A DNA stretch of 9,001 bases from Candidatus Zixiibacteriota bacterium. Its GTDB lineage: Bacteria > Zixibacteria > MSB-5A5 > GN15 > FEB-12. Positions 1-6,109 of the stretch are shown one piece after another. Location of the stretch: positions 1 to 9,001 of the forward strand of contig QNAF01000093.1 in NCBI GenBank assembly GCA_003641405.1. Direction: 5' to 3'. Position numbers and translations under genes: made by a program. The notes below the pieces were generated by a model. That model saw nothing but the letters and a program-made list of their open reading frames with translations. It had not been told where the DNA came from and ran no database searches. How positions within the stretch are numbered: position 1 is the stretch's first letter; every line of letters starts with the position of its first letter.

Positions 1-90
1 GAAGTGTTTTATAATCGTCAACGCCGTCACTCGACCCTGGGCTACAAAAGCCCGATTGACTTCGAGCGACAGCAAGCACTATCTTCTTAA
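1..90 (+). CDS. IS3-family transposase (OrfB), C-terminal 29 residues
   Basis: Frame 1 reads in from the left edge and ends with TAA at 88-90. The translated end contains the block YNRQRRHSTLGYKSPIDFE, which is the hallmark C-terminal segment of IS3-family OrfB integrases, where it follows the last catalytic Glu of the DDE domain (rve superfamily). The protein cuts and joins the IS ends during copy-paste transposition through a circular intermediate. Only the tail is visible, so catalytic residues cannot be checked and it is unknown whether the upstream part is intact. Identification of the family is secure; assignment to a subgroup is not attempted. Confidence 0.88.
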   Translation, partial: EVFYNRQRRHSTLGYKSPIDFERQQALSS

Positions 91-117
91 CGTGTCCGTT
101 TTATCGGGGGAAGATCA
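91..117. repeat. IS3-family right terminal inverted repeat
   Basis: The 27 bp directly after the transposase stop run from CGTGTCCG to GGGGGAAGATCA. Read on the minus strand they start TGATCTTCCCCCG and end in CGGACACG, the common form of IS3-family ends. The matching left repeat lies outside the window. This repeat also encodes the last residues and stop codon (TAA, complement of 101-103) of the interrupted minus-strand lipoprotein gene. Confidence 0.8.
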
Positions 118-1180
118 AATATCCTTCCGACCCCATACGATAGAAGTCCTCAAACTGTCTCCCTGGAATGTTATAGAGAAGCAGCCTGTTTGGATAAGCC
201 GGATTTGACGCACGACCGTTTGTAGCAATCAACCAAGACCCGTCTGGTGTCACTGCGAAGTGCTGGATTGGAAAGAAATACGGCGTTACACTATCCACAA
301 AGTACAGAGTTGACACAACATCCTCAATCTCATTGGCTTCGATATCGAATATCTTGAAATAGGACGGCGGCGGACGCCCCAGGGGGTCATATCCTGGGTT
401 GCCATAGAACGCAAAGCGTCCGTCAGAGGTAACACCGATACTTCCCAGACCATTTGACAAATGATCGATGAATACAAAAGTATCGGCGGCAACATCGAAT
501 ACTCGAAAGCTGTGACTGTAGGTGTCTGGAGAGAAATACATCAACAGTTTGGTCTCATCAGGTGTCGGAACCACATGCGCAAGATAACCTGACGTATCGT
601 TCGAACGGGTTGCTTCGGGGGTGGAATCAGAGTAGGCAACCTGGTACATGTACCGCCCTTCCGGGCTACTTCCATTTGTACCCACACTGTAAAGTGTTCG
701 ACTGTCAGCTGAGAAGATTGGCTCGTGTACTATATCTGTGTCGTTAAAGACAACAGAGTAGTCGGTGGTGCTAAGAACATACAGATTATCGGCGCAGACG
801 GCTATGAACTCATTGTTGGGTGATACTGCTACTCCAGGTGAAGAGTTTGTTGAGTATGGCAGCTCGGCAATCAAGTCCTGCGAATCAGCATCCACTACCG
901 CTATTGACTGGCCTTGAACCATGTAGAGCAACTGTCCGTCTGCTGACACAACGATACCCTTGTACGGCTCATAGTCGGTGTCAAGTGTATCAAGTTGCCT
1001 GCTGATCGGATGATAAACATACAGACTCTTCGTAGTCACACATTTCCAGAAGTAGACCGAATAGTCCTTTGGCACTGTGGACTGTGTGGGTTTGTCGGCG
1101 TTACACCCACTGTTGCCCAGCCAGATTGCCCCAACAGCAAGAACGGTCAGACCGAAAACAAACCCTTTGAAATGTCTCAT
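101..1180 (-). CDS. YVTN/WD40-like beta-propeller lipoprotein, 3' end interrupted by the IS
   Basis: This encodes a 359-residue predicted lipoprotein. An ATG further upstream (1210) is in frame, but the ATG at 1180 is preferred: a GGGGAG ribosome site lies 6 nt before it and a standard signal peptide begins there (MRHFKG, hydrophobic core, then Cys at residue 26 in NSGC, an imperfect lipobox). The mature part has at least six repeats of the form S/T-x-D/N-G-x-x-L/F-hydrophobic (for example VSADGQLLYMV, VSPNNEFIAV, FSADSRTLYSV, VTSDGRFAFYG, VTPDGSWLIAT), the signature of YVTN-type propeller blades. Such proteins are usually anchored in the envelope and bind ligands or partners; the specific role is unknown. 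The native C-terminus is lost: the final LIFPR and the stop come from the IS repeat. By family look, probably only the last strand or a short tail is missing, so the protein may still fold. Confidence 0.75.
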   Translation of the reverse strand: MRHFKGFVFGLTVLAVGAIWLGNSGCNADKPTQSTVPKDYSVYFWKCVTTKSLYVYHPISRQLDTLDTDYEPYKGIVVSADGQLLYMVQGQSIAVVDADSQDLIAELPYSTNSSPGVAVSPNNEFIAVCADNLYVLSTTDYSVVFNDTDIVHEPIFSADSRTLYSVGTNGSSPEGRYMYQVAYSDSTPEATRSNDTSGYLAHVVPTPDETKLLMYFSPDTYSHSFRVFDVAADTFVFIDHLSNGLGSIGVTSDGRFAFYGNPGYDPLGRPPPSYFKIFDIEANEIEDVVSTLYFVDSVTPYFFPIQHFAVTPDGSWLIATNGRASNPAYPNRLLLYNIPGRQFEDFYRMGSEGYLIFPR

Positions 1181-1213
1181 AACAAACTCCCCGTGGCCAA
1201 TTGACCACAATTT

Positions 1214-1254
1214 AGTATATGTACATTACCCCCCCCCCCTCAATGAGTTGTCAA
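1214..1254 (-). promoter_or_regulatory. Candidate promoter with G11 tract in its core
   Basis: Reading towards the lipoprotein gene: a perfect TTGACA (1254-1249), then TTGAGG (1243-1238) running into a tract of 11 G (1239-1229), then TATACT (1219-1214, 5/6 match to the -10 consensus). TTGAGG and TATACT are 18 nt apart, with nine of the Gs inside the spacer. TTGACA pairs instead with the weaker TAATGT (1228-1223) at 20 nt, again across the G tract. Predicted start of transcription is near 1207, about 27 nt before the ATG at 1180. The boxes are read by eye; no expression evidence exists. Confidence 0.5.
1229..1239. repeat. Homopolymer tract, 11 C (11 G on the minus strand)
   Basis: An uninterrupted run of 11 cytosines sits about 50 nt upstream of the start codon of the propeller lipoprotein gene, between its candidate -35 and -10 boxes. 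Tracts of this length are prone to slipped-strand length change and also to sequencing error, so the exact count should be treated with caution. Confidence 0.9.
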
Positions 1255-1328
1255 GCGGAAAAAGCAACTACAGAGATGTCCTCTGCCGTGAGAGTTATAT
1301 CCTAAGCCCAATATACAGACATAAAATA

Positions 1329-1363
1329 ACCCCGCACCGGGGGGAGGGAGAACGGTACGGGGT
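1329..1363 (-). terminator. Possible minus-strand hairpin/terminator
   Basis: ACCCCGTACCG and CGGTGCGGGGT on the minus strand form an 11-bp stem with one G-U pair and a 13-nt pyrimidine-rich loop, followed by TATTTTAT. An alternative smaller hairpin CCCCG-GTG-CGGGG lies inside the 3' arm. The T-rich tail is interrupted by A, and no gene lies just upstream on this strand, so it may instead insulate the downstream lipoprotein promoter or simply be a palindromic repeat. Confidence 0.3.
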
Positions 1364-1589
1364 CGAATCGGCGGCAAGTTGCAGTGCAAGAAGGAAGCAT
1401 CATCACCGCCAGTATTTGTTAAACAAACCTTATTTCAGGATTGTTTCCAGATTCCATGTAATTTACATACATTTTCCGTATAAGCAAGAGTTTCCTAATA
1501 AAAGCCAAGAAAAGCAGGGTCTTTCTTGGGAAACCGAGTGTTTAAGACATTAAGACTACCGGAGAGAAGATTGTACGTGGAGATTTCAG

Positions 1590-2441
1590 ATGTTTGGGAT
1601 AAACCCGGAGTTGTTTTCTGCCGATAATCTTAAAAGTATGAAATCTAAACGTAACTGCCTACAGATTATGGTGTTAATGCTCAGCATTTTCGCTGCGCTG
1701 GCGCTGATAACGGGTTGCAATAGCGATTCGCCCGTCAACCCGATTTTGCATGATGACTATCGGGTTCAAGGAATCATGGTAATGGATCGAAACTCCGACT
1801 CAGTCGTTGTTGCTGTTGCGTTCGAACGCAATGATACTACGTACGGGGGAGGTACAGTCAAGTTTGGTACAACTACCCTGTCTTTCAACGACTCTCTGTT
1901 CTCGGTTGATTCTGTGTTTTCGTACCACGATGACTCGTCCGCGATATTTGCGGGGGAGCAGTTTGCATTGAGGCTCGAAGATGACGGATGGCTGGTTGAT
2001 ACGTTTATTGTCAGTGCTGTAGACACCTTTTCTCTGACAGATGTCTTTGATCCGGTCAATCACATACTGCCGGGAGCAGCGCAGTTGTCGTTCGAATGGA
2101 CGACCGCTCCTGGTGCCGAAGTGTACGTCGTAGCCGCGGTGCCTTCTGAGCAGGCATACACGGGGGCAGGATACAGTGCATTTGTGACCCTGATCGGCAC
2201 TGCGGGGACGATTCCACCAGACGCATTTCTAATTCCCGGTACGAGCGAACCTGACACAGGCCTTTTCAATGTCTACGCCTATGCTGTCAATGGAGCGCCT
2301 GACAATGCTCTGGCAAGTGAGGTTCTTCCCGTCCCATTGCCGGGACAGCTTGATGATAACCTGTCCGGTCGTAATGCCGACGGGAGGTTTGGCACTGTCT
2401 CGGTGACGCTACTGGATACAGTTCGCGTGGTTGTGGAGTAG
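1590..2441 (+). CDS. Predicted beta-rich lipoprotein, function unknown
   Basis: I do not recognise this 283-residue protein. It has a lipoprotein signal: basic KSKR, a hydrophobic stretch, then the lipobox ITGC with Cys at residue 43. The ATG at 1590 is chosen because GTGGAGA lies about 6 nt before it; an ATG at 1638 (residue 17) gives a more normal signal peptide (Cys at 27) but has no visible ribosome site, so the start is uncertain. The mature part is rich in alternating hydrophobic and Asp/Ser/Thr residues, suggesting beta sandwiches; LSFEWTTAPGAEVYVVAAV near residue 167 resembles a strand pair of a fibronectin type III-like fold, but this is only a visual impression. It probably sits on the periplasmic face of a membrane. 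murQ starts 57 nt downstream on the same strand with no terminator between, so the two may be co-transcribed. Confidence 0.65.
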   Translation: MFGINPELFSADNLKSMKSKRNCLQIMVLMLSIFAALALITGCNSDSPVNPILHDDYRVQGIMVMDRNSDSVVVAVAFERNDTTYGGGTVKFGTTTLSFNDSLFSVDSVFSYHDDSSAIFAGEQFALRLEDDGWLVDTFIVSAVDTFSLTDVFDPVNHILPGAAQLSFEWTTAPGAEVYVVAAVPSEQAYTGAGYSAFVTLIGTAGTIPPDAFLIPGTSEPDTGLFNVYAYAVNGAPDNALASEVLPVPLPGQLDDNLSGRNADGRFGTVSVTLLDTVRVVVE

Positions 2442-2498
2442 TGCTGCGCGGGTGGCTTTTCAATTGCCCACATTCATGGGTGAGCCTACATTCCTCTT

Positions 2499-3410
2499 AT
2501 GTCTGATCTCAACGAGTTACTGGACCAGCTACGTAAGCTGGATACCGAGAGAGTCAATCCGGATACGGTAGACATCGATCGTCTCTCCTCGTTGGAAATC
2601 GTACGCAAAACAAGCAATCAGGATAACTCGGTAGCTGCAACGGTTGCAAAGGTGCTGGAGCCCATTTCTCAGGCAGCAGAAATCTTTGCGGAGACGCTCG
2701 CTCAGGACGGTCGGGTGTTCTACATCGGTGCCGGTACATCTGGTCGACTCGGTGTTCTTGATGCTGCCGAATGTCCCCCGACTTTTGGGACCGACCCTTC
2801 TCAGATCATCGGTGTGATTGCCGGAGGCAAAGAGGCCCTTGTGCTCTCCCGCGAGGGCGTGGAGGACGATGAAGTCGCGGCTGTTGAAGATCTCAAGAGA
2901 CACAAGTTGAGCGCCGGTGATTTCCTGATTGGATTGACGGCTTCCAGAAGAACGCCGTATACGCTGGCCGGTTTGAAGTACGGACAGTCGCTGGGCTGCC
3001 GTACTGCTCTAATCGTGTGTAATAGAGGCATAGTGCTTCCAGTTACACCGGATATATTGATAGAACTCTCTGTCGGTCCCGAAGTAATTACGGGGTCTAC
3101 GCGGATGAAATCCGGCACAGCTCAGAAAATGACGCTGAACATGATATCGACTACAGCCATGATACTTCTTGGGAAGACCTATGGTAATCTTATGGTCGAT
3201 CTCCAGTCAAGATCCGACAAGCTGGCTGCACGTTCGCGCAGGATCCTGATGGAGCTTCTCGGGGTAACACTTATGGAGGCAGAAAAACTTCTGAGTGAAT
3301 CCGGCGGCTCCGTGAAGCTGGCTATCACGATGGGAAAACTCAACTGTGATAAAGAGACGGCTATCGCCAGACTTAATCAGGTCGATGGTTTTATCTCCCG
3401 CTTGAAATGA
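2499..3410 (+). CDS. murQ: N-acetylmuramic acid 6-phosphate etherase
   Basis: MurQ cleaves the D-lactyl ether of MurNAc 6-phosphate to give GlcNAc 6-phosphate and D-lactate, a cytoplasmic step of peptidoglycan recycling. The 303-residue length is normal. Family landmarks are clear: DRLSSLEIVRK near residue 28, the SIS-domain block IGAGTSGRLGVLDAAECPPT with Glu91 aligned to catalytic Glu83 of the E. coli enzyme, REGVEDDE with Glu122 matching Glu114, GPEVITGSTRMKSGTAQK (about 201-218) and GNLMVDLQ. One oddity: the usual ASGRTPY reads ASRRTPY (Arg150 for Gly). No strong ribosome site precedes the ATG at 2499; GGGTGAG is about 14 nt away, so expression may depend on coupling to the upstream lipoprotein gene. 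No anmK, nagZ or murP partner lies in the window. The ATG at 2476 is out of frame. Confidence 0.93.
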   Translation: MSDLNELLDQLRKLDTERVNPDTVDIDRLSSLEIVRKTSNQDNSVAATVAKVLEPISQAAEIFAETLAQDGRVFYIGAGTSGRLGVLDAAECPPTFGTDPSQIIGVIAGGKEALVLSREGVEDDEVAAVEDLKRHKLSAGDFLIGLTASRRTPYTLAGLKYGQSLGCRTALIVCNRGIVLPVTPDILIELSVGPEVITGSTRMKSGTAQKMTLNMISTTAMILLGKTYGNLMVDLQSRSDKLAARSRRILMELLGVTLMEAEKLLSESGGSVKLAITMGKLNCDKETAIARLNQVDGFISRLK

Positions 3411-3426
3411 TCTGTTAGGGGCTATT

Positions 3427-3536
3427 CCCATACGTGCTGACTTTAGTCAGTAGAGACCTCAGAATATGTGTCCCCACCCGGCGTTCCGCCTTTGGCTTCA
3501 CTCTGGGTGGGCTACCAGATACTGACTAAGTATGGG
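3427..3536. repeat. Compound palindromic intergenic element, about 110 bp
   Basis: Three nested inverted arms are visible: cccatac (3427-3433) with gtatggg (3530-3536), ttagtcagta (3443-3452) with tactgactaa (3520-3529), and cccaccc (3473-3479) with gggtggg (3505-3511). The left side has an extra 9 nt (3434-3442) which lets ctgac-ttta-gtcag (3437-3450) form its own small hairpin. The core contains gcctttggc. The layout resembles a REP- or MITE-like dispersed element rather than a simple terminator, as there is no T tract. It starts 16 nt after the murQ stop, so the RNA form could protect or end the murQ transcript. Confidence 0.65.
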
Positions 3537-3580
3537 GCTGTCCCTTCCGGTTCGTAATTGACAGGGTGTACCTGTCGGTA

Positions 3581-3628
3581 CAACTGATTATCCCTATTCC
3601 GCCTCACTCGTGACGGGATAACTAATTG
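3581..3628. repeat. Imperfect 14-bp inverted repeat
   Basis: caactgattatccc (3581-3594) and gggataactaattg (3615-3628) are inverted copies matching at 11 of 14 positions, with a perfect ttatccc/gggataa core and a 20-nt loop. No T tract follows. It lies about 110 nt before the next start codon and could be a regulator site or part of an mRNA leader. The rest of the gap (3629-3721) shows nothing else clear; TATGAT at 3675-3680 resembles a -10 box but lacks a matching -35. Confidence 0.4.
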
Positions 3629-3721
3629 CGACACAACGCGTTAATTTCGGCATCTCAATCCGGCACGGCACTTGTATGATTAGTCGGCATGATGATTACA
3701 AAACATCGAGAAAGACCACGA

Positions 3722-3727
3722 AAGGAG
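3722..3727 (+). promoter_or_regulatory. Ribosome binding site deciding the lipoprotein start
   Basis: AAGGAG at 8 nt spacing from the ATG at 3736 supports that start over the in-frame ATG at 3676, which would add 20 polar residues in front of the signal peptide. Confidence 0.75.
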
Positions 3728-3735
3728 CAAACGGA

Positions 3736-4896
3736 ATGTTGAAGCGCATTGTTGGATTGGCAGCTTTCTCCCTGCTTTTTCTTGCAGCAGGATGCTCGGA
3801 GAAATCAAGCCAACCGGAACTGACCGACACTCCGAATTTCACGGAGGAGTTCGGCGGATACACGGCAACTGATGAGACGGCGGGTTTTGGTGACCCTGAA
3901 CTGGTCGCTACCGAAGCGGAAGAAGAAGAAATTGATGACGATATCGTTCTTCAACCGGAAGTCGTTAGCGTTATGACAAACCCTCGGTCGAGTTGGTTCC
4001 ATCTCAGGGCAGTGTGGGGACAGCTCAGACTTAACCCGGACCAGACTGAGCTCACCGACTGGACCGGTCATCTCTCCCTGAACAGCGCCTCAGGAGCTGT
4101 TGTTGTTCGCAGGTTGATCAGATTCGAACCCGGTCAGGATCATCTTGTGCTGAGCCCGAGTCATGAGAGAGCGAGAGTAGACTGGGTATCCTTTACGAGC
4201 ATACATAATGACGGCATTGCTGTCGACCTTATCGTCCCGCCCCTGCCACCGATCCTCGACACTACATGGAATGTGCCCGAAGAAGGTGACTCGACGATAG
4301 TTTCGATCGATACGATCGGCTACCAGCCAATCGAACTTACATTCGAGACGGGACCGTACACGTGCAGTTTCACACTCGAAGAACTGGCGACTCTGGACAC
4401 TATTGTATTCGTTGATGAAGATTCCAATGCTGTCGCGTTACACGCCTACCAATGGCATCCAAACTCTTGCCCACGAGGTGTGTTGGCCGGACGCTGGGGC
4501 TATGACCAGAATGGCAATGGTGTTTTCGCTGGTCTGTGGCGTTCGCGGGCCGGTGTGGTTAGTGGCTATCTCAAAGGTCACTACGGTCTAAATGAGCAGG
4601 GAGAGAAGGTCTTCTTCGGCAAATGGATTGACCGGAACGGAAAATTCCAGGGGTTCTTGAGAGGTTTCTATGATCTCCATCCCCATTCCGAGGTGCAGAA
4701 TTCGCTCTCAAAGTGCATCGGGTGGTTCGCAGGTAAGATTTTCAACGCTGACCGGAATGAGATTGGCGTACTTGGAGGACGTTGCGGAGCCACTCAGTCC
4801 TGGCCCGGCGGCTGGTTCCAGGGAAGATGGAAGACCTACTGCGCTGCGCTGCCGGAAATTGACAACGGGATAGGCAATCTCGACGACGGGTTCTAA
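3736..4896 (+). CDS. Lipoprotein with C-terminal Gly/aromatic repeat domain
   Basis: This encodes a 386-residue predicted lipoprotein of unknown function. The ATG at 3736 is chosen over an in-frame ATG at 3676 because AAGGAG lies 8 nt before it and a textbook signal peptide starts there, with lipobox LAAGC and Cys at residue 20. An acidic linker follows (EAEEEEIDDD), then a beta-rich middle region beginning near SSWFHLRAVWGQL. From about residue 247 to the end come eight copies of a short unit G-hydrophobic-hydrophobic-x-G-x-aromatic (GVLAGRW, GVFAGLW, GYLKGHY, VFFGKW, GFLRGFY, GWFAGKI, GVLGGRC, GWFQGRW), separated by D/N-G turns. This recalls MORN-like or beta-solenoid hairpin arrays, though it is not a standard MORN consensus. 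Several Cys in and around this domain could form disulfides in the periplasm. The gene stands alone, closed by a strong terminator. Confidence 0.75.
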   Translation: MLKRIVGLAAFSLLFLAAGCSEKSSQPELTDTPNFTEEFGGYTATDETAGFGDPELVATEAEEEEIDDDIVLQPEVVSVMTNPRSSWFHLRAVWGQLRLNPDQTELTDWTGHLSLNSASGAVVVRRLIRFEPGQDHLVLSPSHERARVDWVSFTSIHNDGIAVDLIVPPLPPILDTTWNVPEEGDSTIVSIDTIGYQPIELTFETGPYTCSFTLEELATLDTIVFVDEDSNAVALHAYQWHPNSCPRGVLAGRWGYDQNGNGVFAGLWRSRAGVVSGYLKGHYGLNEQGEKVFFGKWIDRNGKFQGFLRGFYDLHPHSEVQNSLSKCIGWFAGKIFNADRNEIGVLGGRCGATQSWPGGWFQGRWKTYCAALPEIDNGIGNLDDGF

Positions 4897-4906
4897 AAAC
4901 AAGCAA

Positions 4907-4945
4907 CTGGTTATCCCTCTCTCAGCGGGTGTATAACATAACCAG
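4907..4945. repeat. 8-bp inverted repeat abutting the terminator
   Basis: ctggttat (4907-4914) and ataaccag (4938-4945) are perfect inverted copies with a 23-nt loop and end at the base just before the terminator stem. It may form a second stem at the mRNA 3' end or be a protein site; no T tract follows it directly. Confidence 0.5.
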
Positions 4946-4981
4946 ACCGGCTGCTCCGAAAGGGGTAGCCGGTGTTTTTTT
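4946..4981 (+). terminator. Strong intrinsic terminator after the repeat lipoprotein
   Basis: accggct (4946-4952) pairs with agccggt (4967-4973), extended by gctcc/ggggt including two G-U pairs, to give a 12-bp stem capped by a GAAA tetraloop (4958-4961). A run of seven T (4975-4981) follows after a single G. This is a complete rho-independent terminator beginning 50 nt after the stop codon at 4896. Confidence 0.9.
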
Positions 4982-5048
4982 GCCATATCATAGAGACTGT
5001 TGAGAAACTGATTCCAAGGTGCCTGTTGAAAAAGTCTCGCTGGCCTGT

Positions 5049-5093
5049 TGAGTCAGGTCCTTTCCCGCTAAAGGCGGGATGAGACCTGACTCA
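5049..5093. repeat. Nested hairpin repeat, copy 1
   Basis: Outer arms tgagtcaggtc (5049-5059) and gacctgactca (5083-5093) pair perfectly over 11 bp and enclose an inner hairpin tcccgc (5063-5068) / gcggga (5074-5079). There is no T tract, so it is unlikely to be a classic terminator. Together with copy 2 it fills the space between convergent genes. Confidence 0.75.
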
Positions 5094-5128
5094 GTTCTGT
5101 GACATGATGTAACGTGACAGGTCACTGC

Positions 5129-5176
5129 GTGTCGGGTCACAATCCCCCGCCCAGGCGGGGAATCAGGACCCGACGC
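5129..5176. repeat. Nested hairpin repeat, copy 2
   Basis: Outer arms gtcgggtc (5131-5138) and gacccgac (5167-5174), extended by a G-U and a G-C pair, enclose an inner hairpin ccccgc (5145-5150) / gcgggg (5155-5160). The architecture and the arm word GTCNGGTC match copy 1, centred about 81 bp away. The stretch between the copies holds a further short palindrome gtgac-ag-gtcac (5114-5125). Confidence 0.75.
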
Positions 5177-5240
5177 AACACTGCCATCGGATCTGGCCAC
5201 CTAATAGCTGAGCGCATCGCCGGTTTTCTATTTCCGTTGG

Positions 5241-6086
5241 CTATTGCAGTTCCTCTTCCAGGATAGCTATAATGGAATCAAGTTGCGCCTCAGGCGGTAG
5301 AAGTGGCAGCAGTTCTCGGAAAAGCTGTATGGCCTCTATCTTCTTGTTTCGATCGTTTTGTGCCGCCAGAGTCCGGGCTAGAGAATACCTGCTTACATCA
5401 AGCGCAGAGTCCGAATCTACCAGCGGTCGGAGAAGGGTCTCAGCAGCAATGTAGTCTCCAAGATCAGCAAGACATGTGGCTTTATTGCTGACTAGTTCGT
5501 TTCTGGGACCGATCAAGTCTATGGCACTGTCAATATAGGCGATAGAAACGTACAACGAGCCGCATTTGCTGGCAAGCCCTGAGAGTCTGATATACCAGTT
5601 CTCTTTCAGGGTGTCGGAGGCAATGGCCTTACGTCCCCAGTACAGTGCGTTAAGCGAAGAACCGTTTTCTTCCCATAATCTGCTTAGTTCGGCATTGTAC
5701 GCCTCGTAGCCGTCACCAGATCTGGCCAACACGTAGGTAGCGTCGATAGCCTCCTGCCATCGGCCAAGGCCGGTGGCTATTACTCGAATGTGCTGGTTGA
5801 TAGCCCGATCCTTTGGGTACAGTATGTCTGCCCGCCTGAAGTAGAAGATTGCTGAGTCATACAGGAAATCACGCTCGTAGGCAAGACCGGCATAATAAAG
5901 AAGATCCTTGTCTGATGGACTCAGTTGAAGTGCTTGAACCAGTAGATCTCTGGCTCTGGAGTAGTCCTCTTCAAAGAACGCCTCTTTCCCGGCCGCCCGG
6001 AGTTCTTCAGCGGATTCACCCTCACAGCCACCAAGGACAACAAGCAATGTCAGTAACAGTGATAATACGCATACATATCTGATCAT
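5241..6086 (-). CDS. TPR-repeat lipoprotein
   Basis: This encodes a 281-residue predicted lipoprotein with tetratricopeptide repeats. The signal peptide is MIRYVCV, a Leu/Val-rich core and the lipobox LGGC with Cys at residue 21. The first TPR units are clear at about 26-59 (AGKEAFFEEDYSRARDLLVQAL) and 60-93 (YYAGLAYERDFLYDSAIFYF); weaker helical repeats continue to the C-terminus, for example ATCLADLGDYIAAETLLRPL near 200-220. TPR superhelices act as protein-docking scaffolds; in envelope lipoproteins this often means complex assembly, but no partner can be named here. A ribosome site GGAG lies 5 nt before the ATG. It is divergent from the dprA-like cluster and convergent with the preceding lipoprotein. 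No clear terminator follows its stop; the nested hairpins at 5129-5176 and 5049-5093 may serve as 3' ends. Confidence 0.85.
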   Translation of the reverse strand: MIRYVCVLSLLLTLLVVLGGCEGESAEELRAAGKEAFFEEDYSRARDLLVQALQLSPSDKDLLYYAGLAYERDFLYDSAIFYFRRADILYPKDRAINQHIRVIATGLGRWQEAIDATYVLARSGDGYEAYNAELSRLWEENGSSLNALYWGRKAIASDTLKENWYIRLSGLASKCGSLYVSIAYIDSAIDLIGPRNELVSNKATCLADLGDYIAAETLLRPLVDSDSALDVSRYSLARTLAAQNDRNKKIEAIQLFRELLPLLPPEAQLDSIIAILEEELQ

Positions 6087-6109
6087 GATCGCTCCGTTTC
6101 TTGACGGTA

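Larger units (their letters stand above)
1..117 (+). mobile_element. Right end of an IS3-family insertion sequence (partial)
   Basis: The window opens inside an IS3-family element. It holds the transposase C-terminus (stop at 90) followed by a 27-bp terminal sequence whose reverse complement begins TGATCTTCCCCCGATAAAAC, a typical IS3-family end with the 5'-TG...CA-3' termini. The right boundary is placed at 117 because the terminal CA falls there and the sequence beyond reads as host gene on the minus strand. The left end, the first orf and the frameshift region are outside the window, so completeness and the target-site duplication cannot be judged. Confidence 0.88.
1181..1589. other. Long divergent intergenic region with several small palindromes
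   Basis: About 410 bp separate the divergent starts at 1180 and 1590, and I see no convincing gene here. Contents besides the G-tract promoter: an 11-bp imperfect inverted repeat (1329-1339 with 1353-1363); the odd palindromes tttgtt-a-aacaaa (1415-1427) and atgtaa-t-ttacat (1456-1468), either of which could be a dimeric-regulator site; and a stem ccaagaaa/tttcttgg (1505-1512 with 1522-1529) about 60 nt before the plus-strand gene. TATAAG at 1479-1484 resembles a -10 box but lacks a good -35, so the plus-strand promoter is not assigned. Confidence 0.5.

Noticed and set aside
1077..1553. Plus-strand open frame of 158 codons
   Set aside because: It spans the antisense of the propeller signal peptide, the C11 tract and palindromic intergenic sequence; composition is not protein-like and no ribosome site is seen.
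1500..1590. Riboswitch such as c-di-GMP class I before the beta-rich lipoprotein
   Set aside because: A stem with GCAGGG in the loop caught the eye, but the conserved core elements of the known class are absent.
3558..3563. TTGACA as a -35 box for the repeat lipoprotein
   Set aside because: No acceptable -10 hexamer occurs 16-18 nt downstream, and it is more than 170 nt from the start codon.
4988..5200. Minus-strand open frame of 70 codons
   Set aside because: It lies wholly over the hairpin repeats; its residues just reflect the palindromes.
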